Assembly (NCBI RefSeq): GCF_019263585.2
Contig: NZ_JADQDF010000001.1
Location: 3,162,001 to 3,226,000 of the forward strand
DNA: 64,000 nt
Direction of reading: 5' to 3'
Source: Pseudonocardia oceani
GTDB taxonomy: Bacteria; Actinomycetota; Actinomycetes; Mycobacteriales; Pseudonocardiaceae
Below, piece by piece: positions 8,254 through 17,204 of the stretch. How positions within the stretch are numbered: the first letter of the stretch is position 1; the number at the start of each line of letters is the position of its first letter. The translations under genes and the position numbers were made by a program. The notes under the pieces were generated by a model that saw nothing but the letters and a program-made list of their open reading frames with translations, searched no databases and was not told the DNA's origin.

Positions 8254-8916
8254 CTACCAGGCGGCGTCGAGGTCGGCGTGCTGCCGGATCCAGGCGTGCA
8301 TGGCGATCCCGGCCGCGACGCCCGCGTTGATCGAGCGTGTCGAGCCGAACTGCGCGATCGACACCGTCAGCGCCGCCGCGTCCCGCGCCTCCCCGGTCAC
8401 GCCCGGGCCCTCCTGACCGAACAGCAGCAGGCACGCGCGCGGCAGGTCGGCGGTCTCCAACCGCTGCGCGCCCGGGGTGTTGTCCACGGCCACGACCGCG
8501 AGCCCGCGGTCCCGCGCGTAGACCGCGAGCCCGGACACGTCCTCGTGGTGGTGCACGTCCATGTAGCGGTCGGTCACCATCGCGCCCCGCCGGTTCCAGC
8601 GCCGTCGCCCGACGACGTGCACCCCCGCCGCCCCGAACGCGTTGGCCGTGCGCACCACCGTGCCGATGTTGTGGTCGTGGCCGAAGTTCTCGATGGCCAC
8701 GTGGAACGGGTGCGCCCGCCGCGCGAGCTCCGCGGCCACCGCCTCCCGCCGCCAGTACCGGTAGGCGTCCACCACGTTCCGGGTGTCGCCGTGCTCCAGC
8801 AGCTCGGGGTCGTAGTGCTCCCCGCGGGGCCAGGCCTCCGGTCCGCCCGGCCACGGCCCGACCCCCACCTGTCCCGGCACCGCCCACTCACTGGGCCCGC
8901 CCCCCTCGTCACCCAC
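8254..8916 (-). CDS. SpoU/TrmH family RNA 2'-O-methyltransferase
   Basis: This SAM-dependent SPOUT-class enzyme probably methylates a ribose in tRNA or rRNA. All three motifs are present: motif 1 in NFGHDHNIGTVVRTANAFG, motif 2 in LLFGQEGPGVT and motif 3 in VSIAQFGSTRSINAGVAAG. These form the knotted SAM site and dimer interface. The start is uncertain. GTG at 8916 gives 220 residues and GTG at 8880 gives 208; conserved sequence begins near VGVGPWPGG, so the shorter form is possible. The M. tuberculosis counterpart is Rv0380c, near pyrE as here. Confidence 0.88.
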   Translation of the reverse strand: MGDEGGGPSEWAVPGQVGVGPWPGGPEAWPRGEHYDPELLEHGDTRNVVDAYRYWRREAVAAELARRAHPFHVAIENFGHDHNIGTVVRTANAFGAAGVHVVGRRRWNRRGAMVTDRYMDVHHHEDVSGLAVYARDRGLAVVAVDNTPGAQRLETADLPRACLLLFGQEGPGVTGEARDAAALTVSIAQFGSTRSINAGVAAGIAMHAWIRQHADLDAAW

Positions 8917-9461
8917 CCCCCGATCATCCGCGCCCCCCTCCCCCGGCCCCGAGCCACCCCGCGGCCGGAACCGCACCGCCAGGGTCGCGGCGGGGATGTC
9001 GAACGTCGCCCACCGCCGCGTGCCGCCCTCGCCTCCCGCGCGCCGCCCCGGTTGCCGCGCGCGGTTCCTGCTCCCGCGCGCTCCCGGCGGCTCGCGGGAG
9101 CTGGGAAGACGCGCGGCAACCGGGAACGCGCGCGGGAGCCGGCATCGGGTGCGGGAGCCGGAGACGTACGGAACCGGGGAGCGCGCGCTGGACCGCGCGG
9201 CCGGGTGCGGAGCGGTCGGCGCGGTGCCGCGCGCGCCGCCGCCGCTCGTGCGCATCGGCGGTGATCGCCGGGACCGCACCGTCAGGGTCGTGCGGAGGGC
9301 GGTGGTGTCGCACTCCTGACCGTCACCGGTCCCTACGCCGACCGCCGACGACCAGTGCGGACACGCACGAGGGCCTCCCGCCGTGACCTCCTCGTGATAG
9401 ACGGGTACGCGTCACGGAAAGGCGCGGTGGATCGGCCGGACGGTTGCCGGTGCGTGACGGG
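8917..9461. other. 545-bp intergenic region rich in inverted repeats
   Basis: No convincing gene is seen. Small open frames here have only Arg-, Pro- and Gly-rich shadow composition. The region lies downstream of pyrE and upstream of the RNA methylase, both on the minus strand. It contains the nested hairpin at 9047-9124, further GC-rich repeats of the CGCGGGAGC type up to about 9160, and two similar 20-base stretches (near 8970 and 9270, both containing CCGCACCG followed by CAGGGTCG). Confidence 0.6.
9047..9124. repeat. Nested 78-base hairpin
   Basis: The outer arms at 9047-9061 (CCCGGTTGCCGCGCG) and 9110-9124 are perfect 15-base reverse complements. Inside them 9070-9078 (GCTCCCGCG) pairs perfectly with 9093-9101. 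A further partial match lies between the two stems. The structure could end pyrE transcription, encode a structured RNA or be a repetitive element. Nothing decides between these. Confidence 0.65.
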
Positions 9462-10028
9462 TCAGAGACCGAGATCGGGCAGTCCCAGCAGTGCGCGGTA
9501 GGCCACGCCCTCCGCCTCGATGGCCTCGCGGGCGCCGGTGTCGCGGTCGACGATCGTGGCGACGCCGACGATCTCGGCCCCGGCCTCGCGCACGGCCCGC
9601 ACGGCGGTGAGCACCGAGCCACCCGTCGTCGACGTGTCCTCGACGACGAGCACGCGCCGGCCGGCGATGTCGGGGCCCTCGATGAGCCGCTGCATCCCGT
9701 GTTCCTTGGTGGACTTCCGTACCACGAACGCGTCGACGGGCGCGGCGTCGGGCTCCACGGCGGCGGCGTGCAGCACGGCGTCGGCGATCGGGTCGGCGCC
9801 CAGCGTCAGCCCGCCCACGGCCTCGTAGTCCCAGTCGGCGGTGAGCACCCGCACCAGCCGCCCGACCAGCGGCGCGGCCTTGTGGTGCAGTGTGACCCGG
9901 CGGAGGTCGACGTAGTGGTCGGCCTCCAGCCCGGACGACAGCGTGACCTTCCCGTGCACCACGCCGAGCTCGCGCACCAGCGCGGCCAGCTCCGCGAGCT
10001 CCGCGCTCGCCTGCGCCGGTGTCGTCAC
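9462..10028 (-). CDS. pyrE: Orotate phosphoribosyltransferase
   Basis: This enzyme joins orotate and PRPP to give orotidine 5'-phosphate in pyrimidine synthesis. Of 188 residues, the PRPP-binding motif [13 protein letters not shown] lies near residue 127 and the catalytic-loop region around [10 protein letters not shown] near residue 102. The start is the GTG at 10028, which overlaps the stop of the upstream SDR gene by four bases, so the two are co-translated. The order pyrE, Rv0383c-like gene, clpB matches M. tuberculosis except for the inserted SDR gene. Confidence 0.95.
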   Translation of the reverse strand: MTTPAQASAELAELAALVRELGVVHGKVTLSSGLEADHYVDLRRVTLHHKAAPLVGRLVRVLTADWDYEAVGGLTLGADPIADAVLHAAAVEPDAAPVDAFVVRKSTKEHGMQRLIEGPDIAGRRVLVVEDTSTTGGSVLTAVRAVREAGAEIVGVATIVDRDTGAREAIEAEGVAYRALLGLPDLGL

Positions 10029-10783
10029 GTGCGGTCCCGGTCGAACGTGGCGGTGATGCGGCGCACGAGTGCGCGCGGCAGCACGTCGACCACCGCGACG
10101 ATCGCCTTGTACTGCGGGCCCGGGACGGACACGGTCTTCCCCCTCGCGAGATCGGCCAGGGCGTCGGCGACGACCCGGTCGGCGTCGAGCCAGAGCGGTC
10201 CGCTCCGCGTGCCGACGTCGATGCCCGCCCGCTCGTGGAACTCCGTCCGCACGTAGCCGGGGCACAGCGCCATCGCGCGCACCCCGGTGCCGTGCAGCGC
10301 CGCCGAGATCCCCTCGGTGAACGTCGTGACCCACGCCTTGTCGGCACTGTAGGTGGAGCCGCGGCCCGCCAGGAACCCGGCGACGCTCGAGACGTTGACC
10401 ACCCCGCCGCTGCCGCGGGCGACCATCCCGGGCAGCGCGGCCCGGGTCAGCGCCAGCACCGACTCGACGTTGACGGCGAGCTGGCGCACGAGGTCCTCGG
10501 GCGCGCACTCCAGGAACGAGCCGTGCAGTGCGAACCCGGCGTTGTTGACGAGCAGGTCGACGGGGTCGGCTGCGAGCCGCTCCGCGACGGCGGCGCGGCC
10601 GTCGGCGGTGGAGAGGTCGGCCGGCAGCACCTCGACGTCGACGCCCGTCAACCCGCCGGCCGCGGCGTCGAGGCGCTCCCGGTCGCGGGCGACGAGCACG
10701 AGGTCGCGGCCCGCGGCGGCGAGCGTGCGGACGAACGCGGCGCCGATACCGGCGGTGGCGCCGGTGACGAGCGCGGTGGGCAC
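10025..10783 (-). CDS. Short-chain dehydrogenase/reductase
   Basis: This is a classical SDR oxidoreductase of 252 residues using NAD(P). The cofactor motif is TGATAGIG near the N-terminus, the structural motif is NNAG near residue 80, and the catalytic Ser and YxxxK are in NVSSVAGF and STYSADKA (about residues 131-149). The C-terminal part, with the [17 protein letters not shown] stretch, resembles DltE/ketoreductase-like SDRs. The substrate is not known. It starts at the GTG at 10783, two bases after the stop of the upstream gene, and overlaps pyrE, so the minus-strand genes form one operon. Confidence 0.9.
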   Translation of the reverse strand: MPTALVTGATAGIGAAFVRTLAAAGRDLVLVARDRERLDAAAGGLTGVDVEVLPADLSTADGRAAVAERLAADPVDLLVNNAGFALHGSFLECAPEDLVRQLAVNVESVLALTRAALPGMVARGSGGVVNVSSVAGFLAGRGSTYSADKAWVTTFTEGISAALHGTGVRAMALCPGYVRTEFHERAGIDVGTRSGPLWLDADRVVADALADLARGKTVSVPGPQYKAIVAVVDVLPRALVRRITATFDRDRT

Positions 10784-10785
10784 CG

Positions 10786-11439
10786 TCAGCCCCCGGAGTG
10801 CGCCGCGCGCTGCTCCAGCGCGGCGGCGACGCCTGCGAGGTCGGCCAGCAGGTCCTGCAGGCGCTCGACGGAGGAGTTCAGCGGCGCCGTGGCGAGCACC
10901 CAGGCCTCCTCGGCCCACAGCAGCTCGACGTCGTCGCCGACCGCGTCGGCCGCCGTCGCCAGCTTCTCGGTGAGCAGCGGGCGCACGGCCTCGGCGTCGG
11001 CGACGAACGCGTACCGGGCGCCGACCGGCTCGAGCAGGTCGAGGCCGGCGTCGTCGGGGAGCGGGGCCGAGGGCAGGCGCAGCTCGACGGCCGCGGGCAC
11101 GGGGTTGCGCACCTGCACCGCCGCGAGCACCGAGCTCAGGCGCCCGGCCTGCTCGTGGTCGAACAGGTAGGCCTGGCGCGGGCCGTCGGGCGTGGGGACG
11201 TCGCCGCTGATCAGGTTGCGGGCGACGCCCGGCCCGCCCTGGTGGATCGTGCCGTAGCGCCAGCGGCTGGGGAGGACCGGATCGCTGTCCAGGTACTCCC
11301 AGCCGCGGGCCGCGGCCCACCGGCGCCGGTCGCGGGTGCCGCCGCCCTCGGACCGGGCGCGGTCGAGGACCAGCAGCCCGATGCCGACCAGCAGCGCGAT
11401 CACCGCGATGACGAACCACACGCCCGAGGAGATGCCCAC
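10786..11439 (-). CDS. Membrane-anchored conserved protein (Rv0383c-like)
   Basis: This 217-residue protein has one N-terminal membrane helix ([21 protein letters not shown]), then an extended hydrophilic domain containing [16 protein letters not shown] and, near the end, a helical segment ([21 protein letters not shown]). By size, topology and position between pyrE and clpB it corresponds to M. tuberculosis Rv0383c, a conserved protein of unknown function. It starts at a GTG. Orientation of the C-terminal domain (inside or outside) cannot be decided from the charges visible. Confidence 0.75.
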   Translation of the reverse strand: MGISSGVWFVIAVIALLVGIGLLVLDRARSEGGGTRDRRRWAAARGWEYLDSDPVLPSRWRYGTIHQGGPGVARNLISGDVPTPDGPRQAYLFDHEQAGRLSSVLAAVQVRNPVPAAVELRLPSAPLPDDAGLDLLEPVGARYAFVADAEAVRPLLTEKLATAADAVGDDVELLWAEEAWVLATAPLNSSVERLQDLLADLAGVAAALEQRAAHSGG

Positions 11440-11502
11440 GGCGGCACCCTAGCCCCGCGACCGGCCCGCGCCGGTGATCGCCACGCGCGGGCCGGGGGAC
11501 CG

Positions 11503-14103
11503 TCAGCGGGCCGTGACCGGGACGCCCCGCCCGACGATGAGACCGCCGGTGCCGCCGCCGGCCCCGGGATCGAGGTCGACGCGCACGGTGTCGCCCTCGC
11601 GGACGTCGCCCGCGAGCAGCTCCTTGGCGAGCTGGTCGCCGATCGCGCTCTGCACCAGCCGCCGCAGCGGCCGGGCCCCGTAGACCGGGTCGAACCCGTT
11701 CATCGCGAGCCACTCGCGCCCGGCGTCGGACACCTCGAGGGTGAGCCGGCGCTTGGCGAGCCGGGTGCGCAGCACGTCGAGCTGGATGTCGACGATGTGC
11801 GTCAGCTCCTCGGTCGACAGCGCGTGGAAGACCACGACGTCGTCGAGCCGGTTGAGGAACTCCGGCTTGAAGTGGCGCTGCACGGCGTCCATGACGAACG
11901 CGCGGCGCGCGGTGTCGTCGAGATCGGCCCCGCCCGCGGACCCCAGGTTCGAGGTGAGCACCAGGATCGTGTTGCGGAAGTCGACCGTGCGGCCCTGGCC
12001 GTCGGTGAGGCGGCCGTCGTCGAGCACCTGCAGCAGCGTGTCGAACACGTCCGGGTGCGCCTTCTCGACCTCGTCGAACAGCACCACCGTGTACGGGCGG
12101 CGCCGCACGGCCTCGGTGAGCTGCCCGCCCTGGTCGTAGCCGACGTAGCCGGGAGGGGCGCCGACGAGCCGGGCCACCGAGTGCTTCTCGGAGTACTCGC
12201 TCATGTCGATGCGCACCATCGCGCGCTCGTCGTCGAACAGGAACGCGGCCAGCGCCTTCGCCAGCTCGGTCTTGCCGACGCCGGTGGGGCCGAGGAACAG
12301 GAACGAACCCGTGGGCCGGTTCTCGTCGGCGATGCCGGCGCGGGCGCGGCGCACGGCGTCGGACACCGCGCGCACGGCCTCCGTCTGGCCCACGACGCGC
12401 CGCCCGAGCTCGTCCTCCATGCGCAGGAGCTTGGCGGTCTCGCCCTCCAGCATGCGGCCGGCGGGGATACCGGTCCACGCGCTGACGACGTCCGCGACGT
12501 CGTCGGGGCCGACCTCCTCCTTGAGCATCAGGTCGGCGCCCGTGGACACCGGGGCCGCCGCCAGCTTCTTCTCCAGCTCCGGGATGCGTCCGTAGCGCAG
12601 CTCGGCGGCGCGCCCGAGGTCGCCGTCGCGCTCGGCACGCTCGGACTCCCCGCGCAGCGACTCCAGCTGCTCCTTCAGCTCGCGGACGTCCTCGATCGCA
12701 CCCCGCTCGTTCTGCCAGCGGGCCGTGAGCGCGGAGAGCGTCTCCTTCTTCTCGGCGAGCTCGGAGCGCAGGGACGCGAGCCGGTCGACCGACGCGGCGT
12801 CGGACTCCTTGGCCAGCGCCATCTCCTCGATCTCCAGCCGGCGCACCGCGCGCTCGACCGTGTCGATCTCGACGGGCCGCGAGTCGATCTCCATGCGCAG
12901 CCGGGACGCGGCCTCGTCGATGAGGTCGATGGCCTTGTCGGGCAGGAAGCGCGCGGTGATGTAGCGGTCGGAGAGCGTGGCCGCGGCGACGAGCGCGGCG
13001 TCGGTGATCCGCACCCCGTGGTGCACCTCGTAGCGCTCCTTGAGCCCGCGCAGGATGCCGACGGCGTCCTCGACCGAGGGCTCGCCGACGTAGACCTGCT
13101 GGAAGCGGCGCTCCAGGGCCGGGTCCTTCTCGATGCGCTGGCGGTACTCGTCGAGCGTGGTGGCGCCGACCAGGCGCAGCTCGCCGCGGGCCAGCATCGG
13201 CTTGATCATGTTGCCGGCGTCCATCGAGCCCTCGGCGTTGCCCGCGCCGACGATCGTGTGCAGCTCGTCGATGAACGTGACGACCTGGCCCGCGGAGTCG
13301 GTGATCTCCTTGAGCACGGCCTTGAGGCGCTCCTCGAACTCGCCGCGGTACTTGGCGCCCGCGACCATCGAGCCGAGGTCGAGCGAGACCACGCGCTTGC
13401 CGCGCAGCGACTCCGGCACGTCACCGGCGACGATCCGCTGCGCCAGGCCCTCGACGATCGCCGTCTTTCCGACGCCGGGCTCGCCGATCAGAACCGGGTT
13501 GTTCTTCGTGCGGCGCGAGAGCACCTGCACGACGCGGCGGATCTCGGTGTCGCGGCCGATCACCGGGTCCAGCGCGCCGGAGCGGGCGCGCTCGGTGAGG
13601 TCGACGCCGTACTTCTCCAGCGCCTGGTAGGTGCCCTCGGGGTCGGGGCTCGTGACCCGCGCCGAACCGCGGACCTGCGTGAACGCCTCGCGCAGCGTGT
13701 CGGGCGTGGCGCCGTGTCGCGCGAGCAGGTCGGCCACCTCGCTGGGCGCGGAGGCGAGCCCGACGAGCAGGTGCTCGGTGGCGACGTACTCGTCGCCCAT
13801 CTCGGTGGCCAGCTGCTGCGCCGCGGTGATCGCGCCGAGCGCGGGCCGGGACAGCTGCGGTGCGCCGACCGTCGACCCGGAGGCCGACGGCAGCCGGTTG
13901 CCCAGCGCCGTCAGCTCGGAGCGCACGGCCGCCGGGTCGGCGCCCACCGCCGTGAGCAGCGGCCCGGCGATGCCGTCACCCTGCGCGAGCAGGGCACCGA
14001 GCAGGTGCGTGGGGCCGACGTCGGGGTTGCCGGCGAGCGCCGCGGCCTGCGCCGCGGCGGAGATGGCCTGCTGGGCCTTGGTGGTGGGGTTGAACGAGTC
14101 CAT
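11503..14103 (-). CDS. clpB: ATP-dependent disaggregase ClpB (Hsp104 family)
   Basis: ClpB forms a hexameric ring that pulls proteins out of aggregates with DnaK, DnaJ and GrpE. The 866 residues give the N-terminal Clp repeat domain (from [20 protein letters not shown]), a first AAA module with Walker A GEPGVGKT near residue 205, the coiled-coil middle domain (about 400-520), and a second AAA module with Walker A GPTGVGKT near 605. The arginine-rich SRH regions are also present. The start ATG at 14103 has AGGAGG ten bases upstream. A HAIR-type operator at 14170-14190 suggests repression by HspR, which is encoded at 20273. Confidence 0.98.
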   Translation of the reverse strand: MDSFNPTTKAQQAISAAAQAAALAGNPDVGPTHLLGALLAQGDGIAGPLLTAVGADPAAVRSELTALGNRLPSASGSTVGAPQLSRPALGAITAAQQLATEMGDEYVATEHLLVGLASAPSEVADLLARHGATPDTLREAFTQVRGSARVTSPDPEGTYQALEKYGVDLTERARSGALDPVIGRDTEIRRVVQVLSRRTKNNPVLIGEPGVGKTAIVEGLAQRIVAGDVPESLRGKRVVSLDLGSMVAGAKYRGEFEERLKAVLKEITDSAGQVVTFIDELHTIVGAGNAEGSMDAGNMIKPMLARGELRLVGATTLDEYRQRIEKDPALERRFQQVYVGEPSVEDAVGILRGLKERYEVHHGVRITDAALVAAATLSDRYITARFLPDKAIDLIDEAASRLRMEIDSRPVEIDTVERAVRRLEIEEMALAKESDAASVDRLASLRSELAEKKETLSALTARWQNERGAIEDVRELKEQLESLRGESERAERDGDLGRAAELRYGRIPELEKKLAAAPVSTGADLMLKEEVGPDDVADVVSAWTGIPAGRMLEGETAKLLRMEDELGRRVVGQTEAVRAVSDAVRRARAGIADENRPTGSFLFLGPTGVGKTELAKALAAFLFDDERAMVRIDMSEYSEKHSVARLVGAPPGYVGYDQGGQLTEAVRRRPYTVVLFDEVEKAHPDVFDTLLQVLDDGRLTDGQGRTVDFRNTILVLTSNLGSAGGADLDDTARRAFVMDAVQRHFKPEFLNRLDDVVVFHALSTEELTHIVDIQLDVLRTRLAKRRLTLEVSDAGREWLAMNGFDPVYGARPLRRLVQSAIGDQLAKELLAGDVREGDTVRVDLDPGAGGGTGGLIVGRGVPVTAR

Positions 14104-14169
14104 TCCCTCGGGTCCTCCTGCGTGTCGCTGGGCACCATCGTGCCCGTCGCTGTACCCAACGTCAGGAAA

Positions 14170-14190
14170 GTTGAGTGTGTTCCGCTCAGC
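14170..14190 (-). promoter_or_regulatory. HAIR-type operator (HspR site) upstream of clpB
   Basis: GTTGAGT, seven bases, then GCTCAGC matches the HAIR consensus CTTGAGT-N7-ACTCAAG with the exact N7 spacing. It lies 67 bases upstream of the clpB start codon. HspR-HAIR control of clpB is established in Streptomyces and Mycobacterium; its use here is inferred. The site also lies 45 bases upstream of the divergent antitoxin gene. Confidence 0.75.
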
Positions 14191-14234
14191 CCTGAGTCGT
14201 GCGGTACCGTTCTTACCGGTGTTACTCTTACTTC

Positions 14235-14468
14235 GTGCGACTCACCAGCAAGGGGCAGATCACGATCCCCCAGCAGGTCAGGCAGGAGCTCGGTCTCGAG
14301 CCCGGCGACGAGGTCGACGTCGTCGTGCGGGACGGCGTGGCCACCATCGTTCCCACTACGGGTCCGACCGGACGGGGCCGCCGGATGGTCGAGGCACTGC
14401 TCGGTCGGGGCGACGTCGAGCTCTCCACCGACCAGATCATGGCCCTCACACGGGGCGAGGACGAGTGA
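14235..14468 (+). CDS. AbrB/MazE-type antitoxin
   Basis: This 77-residue swapped-hairpin AbrB-family DNA-binding protein carries the hallmark [27 protein letters not shown] at its N-terminus. The C-terminal tail ([12 protein letters not shown]) would wrap around the toxin. It starts at GTG 14235 and its stop overlaps the GTG of the PIN-domain gene by four bases, the standard antitoxin-toxin order. Short repeats of the TTACC/TTACT type at 14211-14230 lie in its promoter and could be its own operator. Confidence 0.9.
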   Translation: MRLTSKGQITIPQQVRQELGLEPGDEVDVVVRDGVATIVPTTGPTGRGRRMVEALLGRGDVELSTDQIMALTRGEDE

Positions 14469-14875
14469 CGGAGCCGGCCACGCTCGTCGACTCGAACGTC
14501 CTGCTCGACCTGTTCACGCGGGACGCGCAGTGGGCCGACTGGTCGGGGCGCCGACTGGCCGAAGCCTTCGATCGGGGACCGGTGGTCATCAACCAGATCG
14601 TCCAGGCGGAGGTCTCCCTGCGCTTCACGACGATCGAGGAACTCGACGCGGCCCTGTCGAGGCGCTTCGTCCGCGGCAACCTGCCCTGGGCCGCGGGCTT
14701 CCTCGCCGCTCGCTGCTTCGCCGACTACCGCCGCCGCGGTGGTACGCGCACCTCGGCGCTCCCGGACTTCTTCGTCGGCGCGCACGCCGCCGTCCTCGGC
14801 ATGCGGCTGCTCAGCCGGGACTCGGCCCGGTACCGCACGTACTTCCCGACCGTCGATCTCATCTCACCCGAGTAG
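14465..14875 (+). CDS. PIN-domain (VapC-like) toxin ribonuclease
   Basis: This 136-residue PIN protein is a predicted RNase toxin neutralised by the AbrB-type partner upstream. Acidic active-site positions are visible in LVDSNVLLDLF (Asp), QAEVSLRF (Glu), and the SALPDFFVGAHAAV block with an Asp, followed by LLSRDSARYRTYF. The start GTG at 14465 overlaps the antitoxin stop. The pair lies between clpB and a nitronate monooxygenase whose 3' end it overlaps by 12 bases, as if placed into a compact backbone. Confidence 0.9.
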   Translation: MTEPATLVDSNVLLDLFTRDAQWADWSGRRLAEAFDRGPVVINQIVQAEVSLRFTTIEELDAALSRRFVRGNLPWAAGFLAARCFADYRRRGGTRTSALPDFFVGAHAAVLGMRLLSRDSARYRTYFPTVDLISPE

Positions 14876-15910
14876 CCCGCGCGCCTCCTCCCACATCCGC
14901 GTCACCACCTCGCCCGCCGGCTCCGGCCGGGCCAGGGCGGCGTTCTGCCCCGCCCAGTGGTTGGCGCGGTCGACCCTGCGGGGCTCGCCGCGGCGCAGGC
15001 GGGCGACCATCGCGCGCTGCTCGGGGTAGGGGGCGGGGAGCGGGGCGCCGGGTTCGCTCCACGCCGTGACGTAGGGCGTCGGCGCGGCCCGGGCGAGGCG
15101 CCCGGTGTAGGCGCGGGTCGTGACCGTGGCCTCCGGTGCGAGCCCGTCCAGCGCGGCGGACCACTCCGGCGGGATCCCCAGCTCGGGCGTGCGCAGCAGG
15201 GCGGTGCCGACCTGCACCGCACTCGCCCCCAGCGCCAGCGCCGCCGCCAGGCCGCGGCCGTCGGCGATGCCCCCGGCGGCGACGACGGGCACGTCGAGGT
15301 GGTCGGCCAGGCGCGGGACCAGCGCGAACAGCCCCACCGAGGTGCCCTCCGCGGCGTCCTGGTCGAACGTGCCCCGGTGCCCGCCCGCCTCCATCCCCTG
15401 CGCCACGACGGCGTCGGCGCCCGCGTCCTGCGCGGCCAGCGCCTCGTCCAGGGTGGTGGCGCAGGCGAACCAGGCGACGCCGGCGTCGTGCAGCCGCTCG
15501 ACGTACGCCGGCTCGAACAGGCCCATGATCGACGAGACGGCGGTCGGCCGGGCCGCGAGCAACGCCTCACACTGCTCCGTGAACACCGGCGCGGGCTCGG
15601 CGGCCGGGCCCGGTGTGCCGAGGCGCTCCAGGAACGCGGCGGCGGCCGCGACCCGAGCGGGATCGTCGACGGGCTCGTCGGGCACCCACAGGTTGAGCTG
15701 GAACGGCCCGTCGGACGCGGCCCGGAACTCCGCCGCCCACGCCGCGATCCGCTCCGGGGAGTCGAGGACGACCCCGGCCGCGCCCATGCCGCCCGCGTCC
15801 GCGACGGCCGCGGCGAGCCCGGGCGGGCAGGCCCCGGCCATCGGGGCGGACAGGACCGGCACCCGGAGGCCGTACCGGTCGCAGAACTCGGCCACGCGCG
15901 TCGGAGTCAT
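14864..15910 (-). CDS. Nitronate monooxygenase (2-nitropropane dioxygenase family)
   Basis: This FMN-dependent TIM-barrel enzyme of 348 residues oxidises alkyl nitronates such as propionate 3-nitronate, which are respiratory poisons. Family marks are the N-terminal VPVLSAPMAG, the QGMEAGGHRG loop with the catalytic-region His, VPVVAAGGIADGRG (phosphate binding) and ASAVQVGTALLRTPE. It starts at ATG 15910 and converges with the toxin gene. Members of this family can also be enoyl-reductase-like, so the exact substrate is open. Confidence 0.9.
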   Translation of the reverse strand: MTPTRVAEFCDRYGLRVPVLSAPMAGACPPGLAAAVADAGGMGAAGVVLDSPERIAAWAAEFRAASDGPFQLNLWVPDEPVDDPARVAAAAAFLERLGTPGPAAEPAPVFTEQCEALLAARPTAVSSIMGLFEPAYVERLHDAGVAWFACATTLDEALAAQDAGADAVVAQGMEAGGHRGTFDQDAAEGTSVGLFALVPRLADHLDVPVVAAGGIADGRGLAAALALGASAVQVGTALLRTPELGIPPEWSAALDGLAPEATVTTRAYTGRLARAAPTPYVTAWSEPGAPLPAPYPEQRAMVARLRRGEPRRVDRANHWAGQNAALARPEPAGEVVTRMWEEARGLLG

Positions 15911-15977
15911 GCGCCCGTCCTACACCGCGGGGCCGGTGACGGGAAGGGCGCCCGGCGGCCGTGGCCATACTGGGGAC

Positions 15978-17204
15978 GTGCCCGACGACGCCCTGCTCAC
16001 CAGCCTGCTGGCCGCGGTCGACGCCTCCCCCGACGACGTGCCGCTGCGACTGCACGTCGCCGGGCTGCTCGCGGAGCGCGACCGCCTCCCCGAAGCACTC
16101 GCGCAGGTCACCCACGCGCTGGGCCGCGCACCGGGCGACCCGGGGGCCGTCGCGATGCTGCGGCGCCTGACGGCGGCGATCGCCCGGCCCGTGGAGCCGC
16201 CGCCCACCCCGCCGCCCACCCTGCCGGCCACCCCGTCGACCGACGGGTTCGACTGGCAGCAGGCCGAGTCCCAGGTCGGGGACGTGCCCATCCCCGAGTT
16301 CGCGCACGAGCCGCACCCCGACCCGGTCACCGAGGACGTCGAGCGGCCGACCCTGCGCCTGGCCGACGTCGGCGGGATGGAGCACGTCAAGCAGCGCCTC
16401 GAACTGGCGCTGCTTGGCCCGCTGCGCCACCCCGAGATGGCGAAGGCGTTCGGTACGAGCTCGTCGGGCGGCCTGCTGCTCTACGGCCCGCCCGGCTGCG
16501 GCAAGACCTTCATCGCCAAGGCGGTCGCGGGGGAGATGGGGGCGGCGTTCTACGAGGTCGGCATCTCCGACGTCCTCGACATGTACACCGGCTCCAGCGA
16601 GCGCAACCTCTCCGCGGTCTTCGACGCCGCCCGCCGCAACGCCCCCTGCGTGCTGTTCTTCGACGAGGTCGACGCTCTGGGGCAGAAGCGCTCGCACCTG
16701 ATCCACTCCTCGAGCATGCGCAACACCGTCAACACGCTCCTCGCCGAGCTCGACGCGGACCGCAACGAGGGTGTGTTCGTCCTGGGGGCCACCAACCACC
16801 CGTGGGACGTCGACAGCGCGCTGCGCCGCCCCGGGCGCTTCGACCGCATGCTGCTCGTCCTGCCCCCCGACGCCCCCGCGCGCGCCGCCGTCCTGCGCCA
16901 CCACATGCAGGGCCGTCCCGCCGACGGGGTGGACCTCGAGCGGATCGTCCGCGCCACCGAGCACTTCTCCGGGGCCGACCTCGCCCACCTGTGCGCCACC
17001 GCCACCGAGCGTGCGCTGGCCGACTCGGTGCGCACCGGCACCCTGCGCCCGATCGGCCGGGCCGACTTCGACGCCGCGCTGCGCGAGGTCCGCCCGAGCA
17101 CCGGGCCGTGGTTCGCCACCGCGCGCAACGTCGTCGCGTTCGCCAACACCGACGGCAGCTACGACGACCTGGCCGCCCACCTCAAGCAGAACCGCACGCT
17201 GTGA
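15978..17204 (+). CDS. AAA ATPase of the FtsH/Cdc48-like type without protease domain
   Basis: This 408-residue protein has a short TPR-like helical N-terminal part (residues 1-70), a Pro-rich linker (about 75-95), then a single AAA module. Walker A is GPPGCGKT, Walker B is CVLFFDEVDAL, and the second region of homology ends in ALRRPGRFDRM with the arginine fingers. A C-terminal lid helix domain follows. No protease or second ATPase domain is present. It starts at GTG 15978 and its stop overlaps the start of the TPR membrane protein, so the two probably work together. Remodelling of a membrane-associated complex is a reasonable but unproven role. Confidence 0.85.
   Translation: MPDDALLTSLLAAVDASPDDVPLRLHVAGLLAERDRLPEALAQVTHALGRAPGDPGAVAMLRRLTAAIARPVEPPPTPPPTLPATPSTDGFDWQQAESQVGDVPIPEFAHEPHPDPVTEDVERPTLRLADVGGMEHVKQRLELALLGPLRHPEMAKAFGTSSSGGLLLYGPPGCGKTFIAKAVAGEMGAAFYEVGISDVLDMYTGSSERNLSAVFDAARRNAPCVLFFDEVDALGQKRSHLIHSSSMRNTVNTLLAELDADRNEGVFVLGATNHPWDVDSALRRPGRFDRMLLVLPPDAPARAAVLRHHMQGRPADGVDLERIVRATEHFSGADLAHLCATATERALADSVRTGTLRPIGRADFDAALREVRPSTGPWFATARNVVAFANTDGSYDDLAAHLKQNRTL

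Noticed and set aside
8996..9319. 107-residue plus-strand frame in the intergenic gap
   Set aside because: Arg- and Pro-rich, overlaps the nested hairpin, and has no recognisable domain or ribosome site.
10798..15069. Very long open frame (1423 residues) on the plus strand
   Set aside because: It is antisense to clpB and neighbours. Composition is Arg-, Gly- and His-rich shadow with no domain, and the real proteins are on the other strand.
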